Shown here: one piece after another, positions 45,806 to 53,767 of the stretch
Layout of the letters: each line of letters begins with the position of its first letter
How positions within the stretch are numbered: the first letter of the stretch is position 1
Origin: Solimonas sp040066175
GTDB taxonomy: Bacteria; Pseudomonadota; Gammaproteobacteria; Nevskiales; Nevskiaceae
Direction of reading: 5' to 3'
NCBI RefSeq assembly: GCF_040066175.1
Contig: NZ_JBEAAM010000014.1
Span: 56,437-120,436, forward strand
DNA length: 64,000 bases
The notes under the pieces: generated by a model
The model's input: only the letters and a program-made list of their open reading frames with translations
Database searches by the model: none
What the model was told of the DNA's origin: nothing
Translations under genes and position numbers: made by a program

Positions 45806-45828
45806 GCCCGGCATGCGAGGTGCCGGGC
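45806..45828 (-). terminator. Intercistronic stem-loop, possible attenuator
   Basis: GCCCGGCA and TGCCGGGC form a perfect 8-bp stem with a 7-base loop between the DUF2946-like and porin-like genes. On the minus strand it is followed by the T-rich run TTCGTGCATTTGTTTTC, so it could end or reduce transcription into the porin, binding-protein and permease genes. Confidence 0.4.
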
Positions 45829-45840
45829 GCGACGAGCGGT

Positions 45841-46125
45841 TCAGGCGAGGATGGACGGAGGACCGCGGATGCGGATGCGCTGCTGCGGCGCGATGGCAGC
45901 GGCGCGGACGACGGCGGGTTGCGGCGTCTCGACGGCCGCGGCCTGCGGCAGCGCCGCCGGCGTGCCGGCCAGCGCACCGCTATCGAGGCCCGGTGCGTGG
46001 ATACAGAACTGGCAGTTCGCGTCCAGCGTCAGCGCCGGGTGTGAGACCGCGTGCGCGAACACCAGCCACTGGCTGATCACCAGGGCCAGGATCAGGGCGA
46101 TGTTCTTGATCAGCGGTCTGCGCAT
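45841..46125 (-). CDS. DUF2946-like small exported protein
   Basis: This 94-residue protein begins with a hydrophobic segment (about 7-26, NIALILALVISQWLVFAHAV) followed by HPALTLDANCQFCIHAPGLDS, which holds a CxxC and several histidines. This layout fits DUF2946 proteins, often found beside metal-uptake or TonB receptor genes. The Cys/His set suggests metal handling. It heads the minus-strand metal locus and its -10 is within nine bases of the ATG. Function is not established. Confidence 0.6.
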   Translation of the reverse strand: MRRPLIKNIALILALVISQWLVFAHAVSHPALTLDANCQFCIHAPGLDSGALAGTPAALPQAAAVETPQPAVVRAAAIAPQQRIRIRGPPSILA

Positions 46126-46134
46126 GGAGGAGGC

Positions 46135-46140
46135 ATTCTA
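46135..46140 (-). promoter_or_regulatory. -10 element TAGAAT of the metal locus
   Basis: On the minus strand TAGAAT lies nine bases before the ATG of the DUF2946-like gene, so the leader would be about three bases. No clear -35 and no AT-rich palindrome of Zur type is seen around it. Confidence 0.35.
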
Positions 46141-46157
46141 ACGCCGCCGGGCCGGTG

Positions 46158-46703
46158 TCAGGTCAGGCGCCGGCTGCCGGTGGCCGCGCCAGCGGCATCG
46201 ATCAGACCATGCTTGCGCAGATAGTTCCGCGCGTCCTCGCTGTCGCGCTCGAACCAGGCCGCCGCGCTGCCGAGCACGAAGCTGTAACCCCAGGCTTCCA
46301 TGTCGGCGAAGCAGCGTGCGCGCGAGTAGCCGGGCAGGCGGTCGGCGAGCAGGCACTGCAGATAACAGGTGGCATTTTCCTCGACGTCGTCGCCGACCGG
46401 ATGCGCGTCGGTGTGCAGCGCGGCGCGGCGCCGCGGCTCCATGCACAGCCAGTGGCAGAGCTCGTGCAGCAGCGAGTGCACCGGCGTGTCGGCGCGCAGG
46501 TACAGGTCGTCGCCGATCAGCCCGGCCTCGTCGTCGCCCCAGTAGCTGCCGGGGATGGCCGCGCCGTCGGCGACCCAGACCACGCGCATGCCCTGCGCGG
46601 CGACGAAAGCCTCGATGTCCGCGGTCCGCAGCCGCGCGCAGCGCAGCACGTCGGCGGCCTCATGGCGCGCCGGCGCGGTGCCGGTCTGGGCTAGAGTAGG
46701 CAC
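46158..46703 (-). CDS. Putative zinc-binding HExxH protein
   Basis: This 181-residue protein starts at GTG and has His80-Glu81-Leu-Cys-His84 (LLHELCHWLCM), the minimal metallopeptidase motif, in a cytoplasmic protein without a signal. Flanking segments GSYWGDDEAGLIGDDLYLRADTP and YSRARCFADMEAWGYSF look conserved, and I recall similar hypothetical proteins of this length in related bacteria. Whether it is an active peptidase is unknown. A much longer frame upstream on this strand lies antisense to the acylase gene and is not coding. It is divergent from the acylase. Confidence 0.65.
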   Translation of the reverse strand: MPTLAQTGTAPARHEAADVLRCARLRTADIEAFVAAQGMRVVWVADGAAIPGSYWGDDEAGLIGDDLYLRADTPVHSLLHELCHWLCMEPRRRAALHTDAHPVGDDVEENATCYLQCLLADRLPGYSRARCFADMEAWGYSFVLGSAAAWFERDSEDARNYLRKHGLIDAAGAATGSRRLT

Positions 46704-46730
46704 AGAATACGGTGCAGGGTGGAGAACACG

Positions 46731-49700
46731 ATGAGACAGTCTAGAACGGCACGGCTCGGTGCGGTGCTGCTGGCCCTGGTCGTCGGCGGCTGCGGTCACA
46801 GCGATCCGATCGCAGGGTCCACGACCGGCGGCACGACCGGCGGCACCACGGGCGGCAGTACCGACGGCGACAGCGTCTATCTCAACGCGATGCCGCCGGG
46901 CAGCAACGGCAACTCCGCGGGCGGCATCGGCCTGCCGCAGCAGGAGCCGCAGGTGCCGCCGGCGAACTTCAACGACCAGTTGCAGCTGTACGGCAATCTC
47001 GCCTACGCACGGCCCAACCTCAAGGCCGCGCCGTGCATACCGCCGACGAACCTCGACGAGCACGTCGAGAAATCCGACCTCGCCTGCAACTACTACAAGC
47101 ACGAGGGCCTCGATCCGGACGTCGTCGTCTCGACGCTGGAACTGACCACGCCCGAGGGCAAGAAGGTCACGATCCGGCGCGATGGCTGGGGCGTGCCCTT
47201 CGTCGAGGGCGAGGACCGCGACGCCGCGCAGTTCGGCTTCGGCTATGCGTCGGCACAGGACCGGCTGTGGCTGCACGACCTGCTGCGCCAGATCGGCCGC
47301 GGGCGCTTCTCGGAGTACCTCGGCGGCTTTGCTGACACCTATGCCTTCGACGCCGATCTCGCCGTCGTCGCCGGCTACTCGGAGGACGAGCTGACGGCGA
47401 TGGTGGCCAACGCGCGCGCCAAGTTCGGTCCGCTCGGCGACCGCATCATCCGCGACGTGGACATGATGGTCGCCGGCATCAATGCCTACATCGACGACGT
47501 CGCCAACACCGCGGCGGTGCCGCCCGAGTATGCGAGTCTCGCCGTGCAGGTGCCCCCGGTGGCCGCGCCGCGCTTTCCGCCGGCGCCGTGGACGCGCAAC
47601 GACATCGTCGCTTCGGCGATCCTGATCCAGTCGATCTTCGCGGTCGGCGGCGGCGGCGAACACCAGAACCTGCGCCTGCTGCAGCATCTCGACGCGGGCA
47701 TCGGTCCGGGCACGACCAGCCTGCCGCAGGCGGCCTGCGAGCTGTGGCGCGACCTGCGCCATGCCGACGTGCCGGAGACGCCGCGCACGATCACGCAGAC
47801 CTTCGCGTCGCAGTCGCCGGCCAATGTCAGTGAAACCTGCCCGCAGGCGCTGCCCGCCGGCGCGGCGATCTGGGACGTCGGCAGTCTGCGCACGCGCGAG
47901 GTGTTCCGTGTCGGCGGTGCGGCGCTGCCGATCGAGCTGCCGCTGCCGGGCGGCCTGCCCCTCGGCCTGCCGGGCTTGTCCGGCGTCGTTCCCGCGAAGG
48001 CGGGACTCCAGATCCTTGCCAGCGCACGGGATGGCCGCCCTTCGACTGGCTCGGGGGACGGTCGGCGCGGGCATGAGGTGGCTTCGTGGAGCGTTCCGCT
48101 GCGACTGCCCGCGCCGCGCGTGCTGCGCGCCTCGCTCGATCCCTTCGAGGGCGCGCGCCTGGCCTTTGCGCGTGCCGGCTTCCCGATGCCGCGGCGCATG
48201 TCCAACTTCATCGCCGTGACCGCGAACCAGACCCAGGACGGCCATCCGATCGCAGTGATGGGGCCGCAGGCCGCGTACTTCCTGCCGCAGCTGCTGTGGG
48301 AAGTCGCGGTGAAGTCCAACGGCGGCACCGACCTGGATTTCGCCGGACGCGGCGTGGTGTTCGGCGACCTGCCGTACATCAACATCGGCCGCGGCATCGA
48401 CTATGCGTTTTCGGCGACCTCGGGTAGTTCCGACCTGATCGACATCCGCGTCTCGCGCCTGTGCAACCGCGATGGCTCGACACCTTCGCGCGACGACAAC
48501 GACGGCGACGGCTTCCCCGACGCCGACGGTTATCTGTTCGATGCCGGCGCCGGTGAACAGTGCCGCCGCCTGTACCGCCGCGTCGATCAGTGGACCGCGG
48601 TGCCGACGGTGGCCAGCGGTGCGTCCGGCGGCAGTCCCGTGCCGGAGCAGGTCGAGCGCTACATCCTGCGCACGCACTACGGCCCGGTGTTCGCGACGGC
48701 GACGGTCAACGGCGTGCCGGTGGCGCTGTCGATCCAGCGTTCGACCTTCTTCGGCGAACTGGAGACCGCACCGCCGTTCGCGCTGGCGACGACGCGCACG
48801 GTGAAGAACGCGCGCAGCTTCCAGCAGCTGTTCAACAGCGTCACCGGCACCTTCAACTGGCTCTACGTGGACAAGAACGACGTCGGCTACCTGCACAGCG
48901 GCCTGTACCCGGTGCGCCATCCGCAGGCGCACCCGGAACTGCCGGTGTGGGGCGACGGCCGTTTCGAGTGGGCGTCGATGCAGACGCTGCCGACCGGATT
49001 CTTCGACACCTATGGCGGTGACACCGCGTATCCGAACCTGGCGACGCCGGTCGCGCAGGGCGATCCGCTCAAGGGTTATTTCGAGTGGCAGAACTATCTG
49101 CCGCTGGCCGCGCATCCGCAGGTGATCAATCCGCCGTCGGGCCTGATCCACAGCTGGAACAACGCGCCGGCACGCGGCTGGTGGGCGGCGGATGCGAACG
49201 GCTCCTATGGCCCGACGCACCGCGCCGACCTGCTGCTCAAACGCCAGCAGGCTTTCCAGGCCAGCGGCCGCCGGCACGACATCGCGACGATGACCGAGAT
49301 CGCCGCCGACGCCGCGTTCGCCGATCTGCGCGCGCAGGAAGTGCTGCCCGAACTGCTCGCGCTGATGCGCGCCGGGCCGCTGAGCGCGGATCAGCAGGCC
49401 GTCGCCGACCTGCTGCAAGCCTGGCTCGACGACGGTTCGCAGGCCTGGATCGGCAACGGCGCGCCCGGCGGCCTCCAGCTCGGCGGCTACCGCCGCGACC
49501 GCGATCACGACGGCCGCTACGACCATCGCGCCGCGGTCGTGCTGATGGACGCCTGGTATCCGGAACTGCACAGGACGATCATCCCGCAGGTGCGCGCGCT
49601 CGCCGACGCCGGCATCCCGGTGCTGCAGGGCGAGTACGACGCGCCGCGCCAGCAGGGTTCCGCGTTCCAGTACGGCTGGTTCCAGATGCACAAGCGCGTG

Positions 49701-50021
49701 CTGCAGATGGCGCTGAACACGCCCGGACACACCGACTACCGCGCGCTACGCTGCGCCGGCAGCGGCACGGCGCAGGCCTGTCGCACGGCGGTGCTCGCCG
49801 CGCTCGACGCCGCGCTGGCGACGCTGGGCGGCGTGTCCAACCAGGCCAACTGGGACGGCTCGCAGCTGCCCAATCACGCCGGCAAGGACGGCGCCGTGGT
49901 CGAGGACTACGACGCCGTCGAACACACCGCAATCAGTTTCTACAAGGTCGCGCCGATCCACTGGACCAACCGGCCGACGGTGCAGCAGGTCGTGCAGGTC
50001 CGGAAGTCGCGCAACGACTGA
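46731..50021 (+). CDS. Lipoprotein penicillin-acylase-family amidase
   Basis: This 1096-residue Ntn hydrolase of the penicillin/AHL-acylase family has a lipoprotein signal (LALVVGGC, Cys21), then a Thr/Gly repeat linker. The alpha-chain region begins near RRDGWGVPFVEGEDRDAAQFGFGYASAQDR. The nucleophile opening the beta chain is predicted as Ser491 in RMSNFIAV. A calcium-binding-like DDNDGDGFPDADG segment and a late KDGAVVEDYDAVEH region follow. Substrates may be acyl-homoserine lactones, lactams or other amides. Residues 418-442 are encoded by REP-like sequence. ATG 46731 has GGAG six bases upstream. The stop overlaps the kinase start. Confidence 0.85.
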   Translation: MRQSRTARLGAVLLALVVGGCGHSDPIAGSTTGGTTGGTTGGSTDGDSVYLNAMPPGSNGNSAGGIGLPQQEPQVPPANFNDQLQLYGNLAYARPNLKAAPCIPPTNLDEHVEKSDLACNYYKHEGLDPDVVVSTLELTTPEGKKVTIRRDGWGVPFVEGEDRDAAQFGFGYASAQDRLWLHDLLRQIGRGRFSEYLGGFADTYAFDADLAVVAGYSEDELTAMVANARAKFGPLGDRIIRDVDMMVAGINAYIDDVANTAAVPPEYASLAVQVPPVAAPRFPPAPWTRNDIVASAILIQSIFAVGGGGEHQNLRLLQHLDAGIGPGTTSLPQAACELWRDLRHADVPETPRTITQTFASQSPANVSETCPQALPAGAAIWDVGSLRTREVFRVGGAALPIELPLPGGLPLGLPGLSGVVPAKAGLQILASARDGRPSTGSGDGRRGHEVASWSVPLRLPAPRVLRASLDPFEGARLAFARAGFPMPRRMSNFIAVTANQTQDGHPIAVMGPQAAYFLPQLLWEVAVKSNGGTDLDFAGRGVVFGDLPYINIGRGIDYAFSATSGSSDLIDIRVSRLCNRDGSTPSRDDNDGDGFPDADGYLFDAGAGEQCRRLYRRVDQWTAVPTVASGASGGSPVPEQVERYILRTHYGPVFATATVNGVPVALSIQRSTFFGELETAPPFALATTRTVKNARSFQQLFNSVTGTFNWLYVDKNDVGYLHSGLYPVRHPQAHPELPVWGDGRFEWASMQTLPTGFFDTYGGDTAYPNLATPVAQGDPLKGYFEWQNYLPLAAHPQVINPPSGLIHSWNNAPARGWWAADANGSYGPTHRADLLLKRQQAFQASGRRHDIATMTEIAADAAFADLRAQEVLPELLALMRAGPLSADQQAVADLLQAWLDDGSQAWIGNGAPGGLQLGGYRRDRDHDGRYDHRAAVVLMDAWYPELHRTIIPQVRALADAGIPVLQGEYDAPRQQGSAFQYGWFQMHKRVLQMALNTPGHTDYRALRCAGSGTAQACRTAVLAALDAALATLGGVSNQANWDGSQLPNHAGKDGAVVEDYDAVEHTAISFYKVAPIHWTNRPTVQQVVQVRKSRND
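47984..48056 (+). repeat. Two REP-like elements inside the acylase reading frame
   Basis: The first element (from 47984) contains TCCCGC-GAAG-GCGGGA, a perfect 6-bp stem (47990-48005) followed by CTCCAG, matching the widespread CGTTCCCGCGAAGGCGGGA-type repeat. The second, CCCTTCGACTGGCTCGGGG (48038-48056), matches another common proteobacterial repeat. Both are read in frame as VVPAKAGLQ and RPSTGSG. Confidence 0.65.
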
Positions 50022-50935
50022 TGCGCATCGGCATTGACCTCGGGGGCACCAAGACCGAAGGTGTCGTGCTCGGCGCCGGCTCGCGCGTGCTCGCGCGCCG
50101 GCGCGTGCCGACACCGCCCGACGACTACGACGCAGCACTGCGCATCATCGTCGAACTGGTGGCGCAGCTCGAAGCGGACGTCGGCCGGCGCGGGCTGCCG
50201 GTCGGCGCCGGCACGCCGGGCGCACGTTCGAAGCGCAGCGGACGCATGAAGAACTGCAATTCGACCTGCCTCAACGGCCGGCCGCTGCTGGAGGATCTCG
50301 AAGCGCGGCTGGGTGCGCGCGTGCGCATCGCCAACGATGCCGACTGCCTGACGCTGTCCGAAGCACACGACGGTGCGGCGGCCGGCGCGCGCTGCGTGTT
50401 CGGCGCGATTCTCGGCACCGGCGTCGGCGGTGGCATCGCCGTCGATGGCACGCTGCTGTCCGGGCCCAACGCCATCGCCGGCGAGTGGGGTCACAATCCG
50501 CTGCCGTGGCCGCGGCCGGAGTGGGACGAGGTGCCCGGCCCGCTGGGCTGGGACGGCCGCTACGGCTCGATCGAGGTCTGGTGCTGCGGGCCGGGGCTGG
50601 CGCTCGATCACGAGCGCGTCAACGGCGTCTATCTGCGCGGCGAGGAGATCGTTGCCGCGGCAGCGGCCGGCGACGCGGCCGCGGAAGCGACCCTGCAGCG
50701 CTGGGAGGATCGCCTCGCACGCGCCTTCGCCAGCATCATCAACGTGCTCGATCCGGACGTGATCGTCGTCGGCGGCGGTCTGTCGAAGATCGAGCGCCTG
50801 TACCGCAACGTGCCGCAGCGCTGGGGCAGCTGGGTGTTCTCGGACAGCGTCGACACGCGGCTGGTCCCGGCGCTGCACGGCGATGCGTCCGGCGTGCGCG
50901 GCGCCGCCTGGCTGTGGCCGGACCCGGACGCTTGA
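50021..50935 (+). CDS. ROK-family sugar kinase (fructokinase/Mak-like)
   Basis: This 304-residue kinase opens with the phosphate loop MRIGIDLGGTKTEGVVLG. The catalytic Asp lies in ANDADCLTLSEA, and GTGVGGGIAVDG and GEWGHNPLPWP follow, all close to Mak/fructokinase. The ROK zinc motif (CxCGxxGC) expected after GEWGHNP is not present: the equivalent stretch is GPLGWDGRYGSIEVWCCGPG, so zinc may be lost or bound differently. A C-terminal DPDVIVVGGGLSK is conserved. The start overlaps the acylase stop (TGATG) and the end overlaps the next kinase by TTGA. Confidence 0.88.
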   Translation: MRIGIDLGGTKTEGVVLGAGSRVLARRRVPTPPDDYDAALRIIVELVAQLEADVGRRGLPVGAGTPGARSKRSGRMKNCNSTCLNGRPLLEDLEARLGARVRIANDADCLTLSEAHDGAAAGARCVFGAILGTGVGGGIAVDGTLLSGPNAIAGEWGHNPLPWPRPEWDEVPGPLGWDGRYGSIEVWCCGPGLALDHERVNGVYLRGEEIVAAAAAGDAAAEATLQRWEDRLARAFASIINVLDPDVIVVGGGLSKIERLYRNVPQRWGSWVFSDSVDTRLVPALHGDASGVRGAAWLWPDPDA

Positions 50936-51444
50936 GCCCGCAACCGCTGCTGCTGGTGCTGATCGGCCTGCCCGGCGCCGGCAAGTCCACGCTGGCCGGA
51001 TTGCTCGCCGCGCGGCTGCCGGCCTGCGTGGTCAACCGCGACGCCATCCGGGCGCGCCTCTGTCCCGGCGCGCCGGCCGACGCGCGCAGCAACGCGCTCG
51101 CCAATGCCGAGATGGCGCGCGAGGTCGGCGCGCGCCTGCGCGACGGCCAGAGCGTGATCGCCGACGGGCGCAGCTATGCCCGCGACATCGAGCGCTGCCG
51201 CATGGCCGAGCTGGGCATCGCCGCGGGTGCGCGCACGCGCTTCGTCTGGATCGACGTGCCGCCGGACATCGCCGAGCAGCGCGTCGCGCACAGCCGCGCG
51301 ACGCACCCGGCGAGCGATCGCACGCCGGCGCTGGTGCAGGACGTCGCGGCGCGCTTCGAGCCGGTCGAGGACCGCGTGCTGCGGCTCGACGGCCGCGGCG
51401 CGCCGGCGGCGCTGGCCGACGAAGTGCTGCGCTGGCTGGCCTGA
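50932..51444 (+). CDS. Small P-loop (AAA_33-type) kinase
   Basis: This 170-residue protein begins at TTG overlapping the ROK stop. The Walker A motif GLPGAGKST is at residues 13-21, and further features are VNRDAIRARLCPG, DGRSYARDIERCRMAEL and ARTRFVWIDVPPDIAEQR, the pattern of small-molecule or RNA-end kinases of the zeta-toxin-like AAA_33 group. The substrate is not known. The next in-frame start (GTG, residue 9) would cut into the first strand, so TTG is preferred. Confidence 0.75.
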   Translation: MSPQPLLLVLIGLPGAGKSTLAGLLAARLPACVVNRDAIRARLCPGAPADARSNALANAEMAREVGARLRDGQSVIADGRSYARDIERCRMAELGIAAGARTRFVWIDVPPDIAEQRVAHSRATHPASDRTPALVQDVAARFEPVEDRVLRLDGRGAPAALADEVLRWLA

Positions 51445-51487
51445 AGCACCGGCGCGGGCGCGGCTGGCCATTGTCCATACGCGTACG

Positions 51488-51493
51488 TAAAAT
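51488..51493 (+). promoter_or_regulatory. Possible -10 element TAAAAT of the GMC operon
   Basis: TAAAAT lies in the AT-richest part of the 65-base gap before the GMC operon, about 17 bases before the first ATG. No clear -35 is visible. Confidence 0.3.
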
Positions 51494-51509
51494 TGTGTAG
51501 GGCTGTGGG

Positions 51510-52142
51510 ATGGGGCGTGCGATGAGTGCAATCCGGCAGGGCGGCGCAGGCACGATGCCGGCGCTCGAATGGGGCGGCGTCACGCGCCGCGGCTTCATGA
51601 AGGGGCTCGCGGCGGTCGGTGCGCTGGCCGGAGGCTTTGCGGCGGGCGGCTGCGAGCGCGGCGCCCAGATCGGCGCCGACGGCCGGCCGCTGCTGGCGCT
51701 GTCCGCCGCGCAGGCGCGCACGCTCGGCGCCGTTGCCGAGGCGGTGATTCCGACCCAGCCCGGATTCCCGGATGCGCGGCAGGCCGAGGTCGTGCGCCGC
51801 TTCGACGAGGAACTGAGCTTCGTGTCGCCGTCGATCCGCAGCGATCTGCAGGCGGCTCTGGGCGTGCTCGAATACGCGCCCGTGCTGTACGGCCAGCTCT
51901 CGCGCTTCGCCGCGCTCGACATTCCGGCGCGCCGGGAGGTGCTGCAGGCGATGAACACCAGCCGCGTGGAACTGCTGCGCGCGGTCGGCAACAACGCCAA
52001 GATCCTCGTGCAGTTCTTCTACTTCGGCCATCCGTCGGTGTGGGCGGCGATCGGTTACGACGGCCCGTTCGGGAAAATGCCGGAACAGATCAGCGAGCAG
52101 CGTGCCTGGTATGCGCAGCACACCGCCGGAGGCCCGGCATGA
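51510..52142 (+). CDS. Gluconate 2-dehydrogenase subunit 3-like Tat protein
   Basis: This 210-residue small subunit has a twin-arginine signal (TRRGFMKGLAAVGALAGGFAAGG, Arg26-Arg27) and the subunit 3 domain (RTLGAVAEAVIPTQPGFPDA onward). In related dehydrogenases it carries or escorts the flavin-bearing large subunit through the Tat system, so the pair probably acts in the periplasm. The start is uncertain: ATG 51510, 51522 or 51555 all keep the Arg pair. It overlaps the GMC gene by ATGA. Confidence 0.85.
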   Translation: MGRAMSAIRQGGAGTMPALEWGGVTRRGFMKGLAAVGALAGGFAAGGCERGAQIGADGRPLLALSAAQARTLGAVAEAVIPTQPGFPDARQAEVVRRFDEELSFVSPSIRSDLQAALGVLEYAPVLYGQLSRFAALDIPARREVLQAMNTSRVELLRAVGNNAKILVQFFYFGHPSVWAAIGYDGPFGKMPEQISEQRAWYAQHTAGGPA

Positions 52143-53707
52143 GCGGGCGCCCGGAAGGACGGATCTACCAGTGGAGCGACCTGACGCAGTCGCAGACCAT
52201 TCGCGCCGAGGTCTGCGTGATCGGTTCCGGCTGCGGCGGCGCGACGGTGGCCAAGAAACTCGCCGAGGCCGGCCGCGACGTCGTCATTCTCGAACGCGGC
52301 GGCTACTACCCGGAAAGCGCGTTCGACCAGAGCGAGATCGGCATGAACGCCAAGCTGTCGGCCGATCGCAGCATGCGCGCGTCCGCCGACGGCGGCACGC
52401 TGTTGCTGTCCGGCCACAACGTCGGCGGCGCGTCGGTGCATTACTGGGCGGACTCGTATCGCACGCCGCAGGACCGCCTGGCGCTGTGGGCGGACCGTTA
52501 TGGCGTGCAGGGCCATGACCTCGCCGCGCTGATGCCGGCCTGGGACGAACTGACCGCCACGCTCAACGTGCATCCGGCGACGGACGAATACCACAACCGC
52601 ATGAACCAGCTGCTGCGCGAGGGGGCGCACAAGCTCGGCTGGGAGGGGCATCCGGTGCCGCAGGCGCGCAAGCACTGCGTCAAGTCCGGTCACTGCATGC
52701 AGGGCTGCGTCTATCGCGCCAAGCAGTCGCAGCTGGTCACGCACATCCCGCAGGCGGTCGCACTGGGCGCGCGCGTGTACGCGGACGTCGAGGCGCACGA
52801 ACTGCTGCGCGAGCAGGGCAAGGTGCGGCGGCTGGTCGCGCGCGTCGTGCACCGGCCGTCGAACCGCGTCTCCGACATCGAGCTGACGATCGACGCGAAG
52901 GTCTTCGTCGTCGCCGCCGGCGGTTACTACAGCGCGCCGTTCCTGATGAAGCAGGGTCTGGGCAGGCAGTTGCCGATGCTCGGCAGGAGTTTCGGCATGA
53001 ATCCGACCGCGATGGTGCACGGCCTCTACGACGAGGACATCGTGCTCTGGCGCAACATCCCGGCCGCGTTCGGGGTCGAGCAGTTTCGCCTCGCGCGACA
53101 CGACGAGGCCGGCCGCTACGTCGAGGGCGGATACTTGCTGATGGCCAACCAGATCCAGCCGGGACTGCTCGGCTCGATGATGCCGCTGATGGGCGCGACG
53201 CTGGGTGAGTGGATGGGCCAGATGAAGCGCGTCGGCGGCACGATCGCGTGGATCGACGATCCGGCCGACGAGCTGGGCGAACTCAAACTCGCCAAGGACG
53301 GCACGCCCAAGGTCGAGTATCCCTATGGTCCGAAGACGCAGGCGATCCTGCGCGACACGATCAGGAAGCAGGCGCAGATCCAGTTCGCGGTCGGCGCGCG
53401 CAGGCTGCTGGTCGCCGGCGCCGATGCGCTGTTGCTGGAGAGCGAGGCGGATCTGGCGAAGATCGACGCGCTGCCGATCCGCGCCGGCGGGTTGTACATG
53501 GCCGCGCCGCATCCGTCCGGGGGCTGCATCATGGGCCGCAGCGCGAAGGACTCGGTGACCGACTCGACGCACCGCGTCCACGGCTTCGACAACCTGTTCG
53601 TCGCCGACAGCTCGGTGTTTCCGACGCCGGTGTCGGTCGATCCGAGCTTCACGATCATGGCGTTCAGCTACGTCGCGGCGCGGCACATCGACGAGCACTT
53701 GGACTGA
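52139..53707 (+). CDS. GMC-family FAD dehydrogenase with a three-cysteine (C-x5-C-x3-C) motif
   Basis: This 522-residue catalytic subunit has the dinucleotide fold CVIGSGCGGATVAKKLAEAG (about residues 26-45). Cys180, Cys186 and Cys190 (CVKSGHCMQGC) have exactly the C-x5-C-x3-C spacing that binds a [3Fe-4S] cluster in bacterial FAD-glucose dehydrogenase. The active-site pair is His458 in APHPSGG and Asp501 in VDPSFTIMA, where Asn is more usual. There is no own signal, so export would rely on the small Tat subunit. No cytochrome subunit is adjacent. The substrate, an alcohol or sugar, is unknown. Confidence 0.88.
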   Translation: MSGRPEGRIYQWSDLTQSQTIRAEVCVIGSGCGGATVAKKLAEAGRDVVILERGGYYPESAFDQSEIGMNAKLSADRSMRASADGGTLLLSGHNVGGASVHYWADSYRTPQDRLALWADRYGVQGHDLAALMPAWDELTATLNVHPATDEYHNRMNQLLREGAHKLGWEGHPVPQARKHCVKSGHCMQGCVYRAKQSQLVTHIPQAVALGARVYADVEAHELLREQGKVRRLVARVVHRPSNRVSDIELTIDAKVFVVAAGGYYSAPFLMKQGLGRQLPMLGRSFGMNPTAMVHGLYDEDIVLWRNIPAAFGVEQFRLARHDEAGRYVEGGYLLMANQIQPGLLGSMMPLMGATLGEWMGQMKRVGGTIAWIDDPADELGELKLAKDGTPKVEYPYGPKTQAILRDTIRKQAQIQFAVGARRLLVAGADALLLESEADLAKIDALPIRAGGLYMAAPHPSGGCIMGRSAKDSVTDSTHRVHGFDNLFVADSSVFPTPVSVDPSFTIMAFSYVAARHIDEHLD

Positions 53708-53714
53708 AACGAAA

Positions 53715-53747
53715 GAGGCGGCGCGAACCCGGGGTTCGCGCCGCCTC
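53715..53747. terminator. Convergent stem-loop terminator between GMC gene and ppa
   Basis: GAGGCGGCGCGAACC and its exact complement form a 15-bp stem around a 3-base loop. On the minus strand it is followed by TTTCGTTTC, so it best fits a terminator for ppa; on the plus strand no T run follows. It lies eight bases after the GMC stop and 20 before the ppa stop. Confidence 0.8.
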
Positions 53748-53767
53748 CGGCGTGCGTGCCGCGTCGA

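Noticed and set aside
46817..46860. ACC/GGC-rich repeats in the acylase as a phase-variation tract
   Set aside because: Units are multiples of three and degenerate, so slippage would not change the frame; it encodes a flexible Thr/Gly linker after the lipidated cysteine.
46158..49730. 1190-codon minus-strand frame ending in the HExxH protein
   Set aside because: Only the last ~181 codons look like protein; the rest is antisense to the acylase, so the start was placed at GTG 46703.
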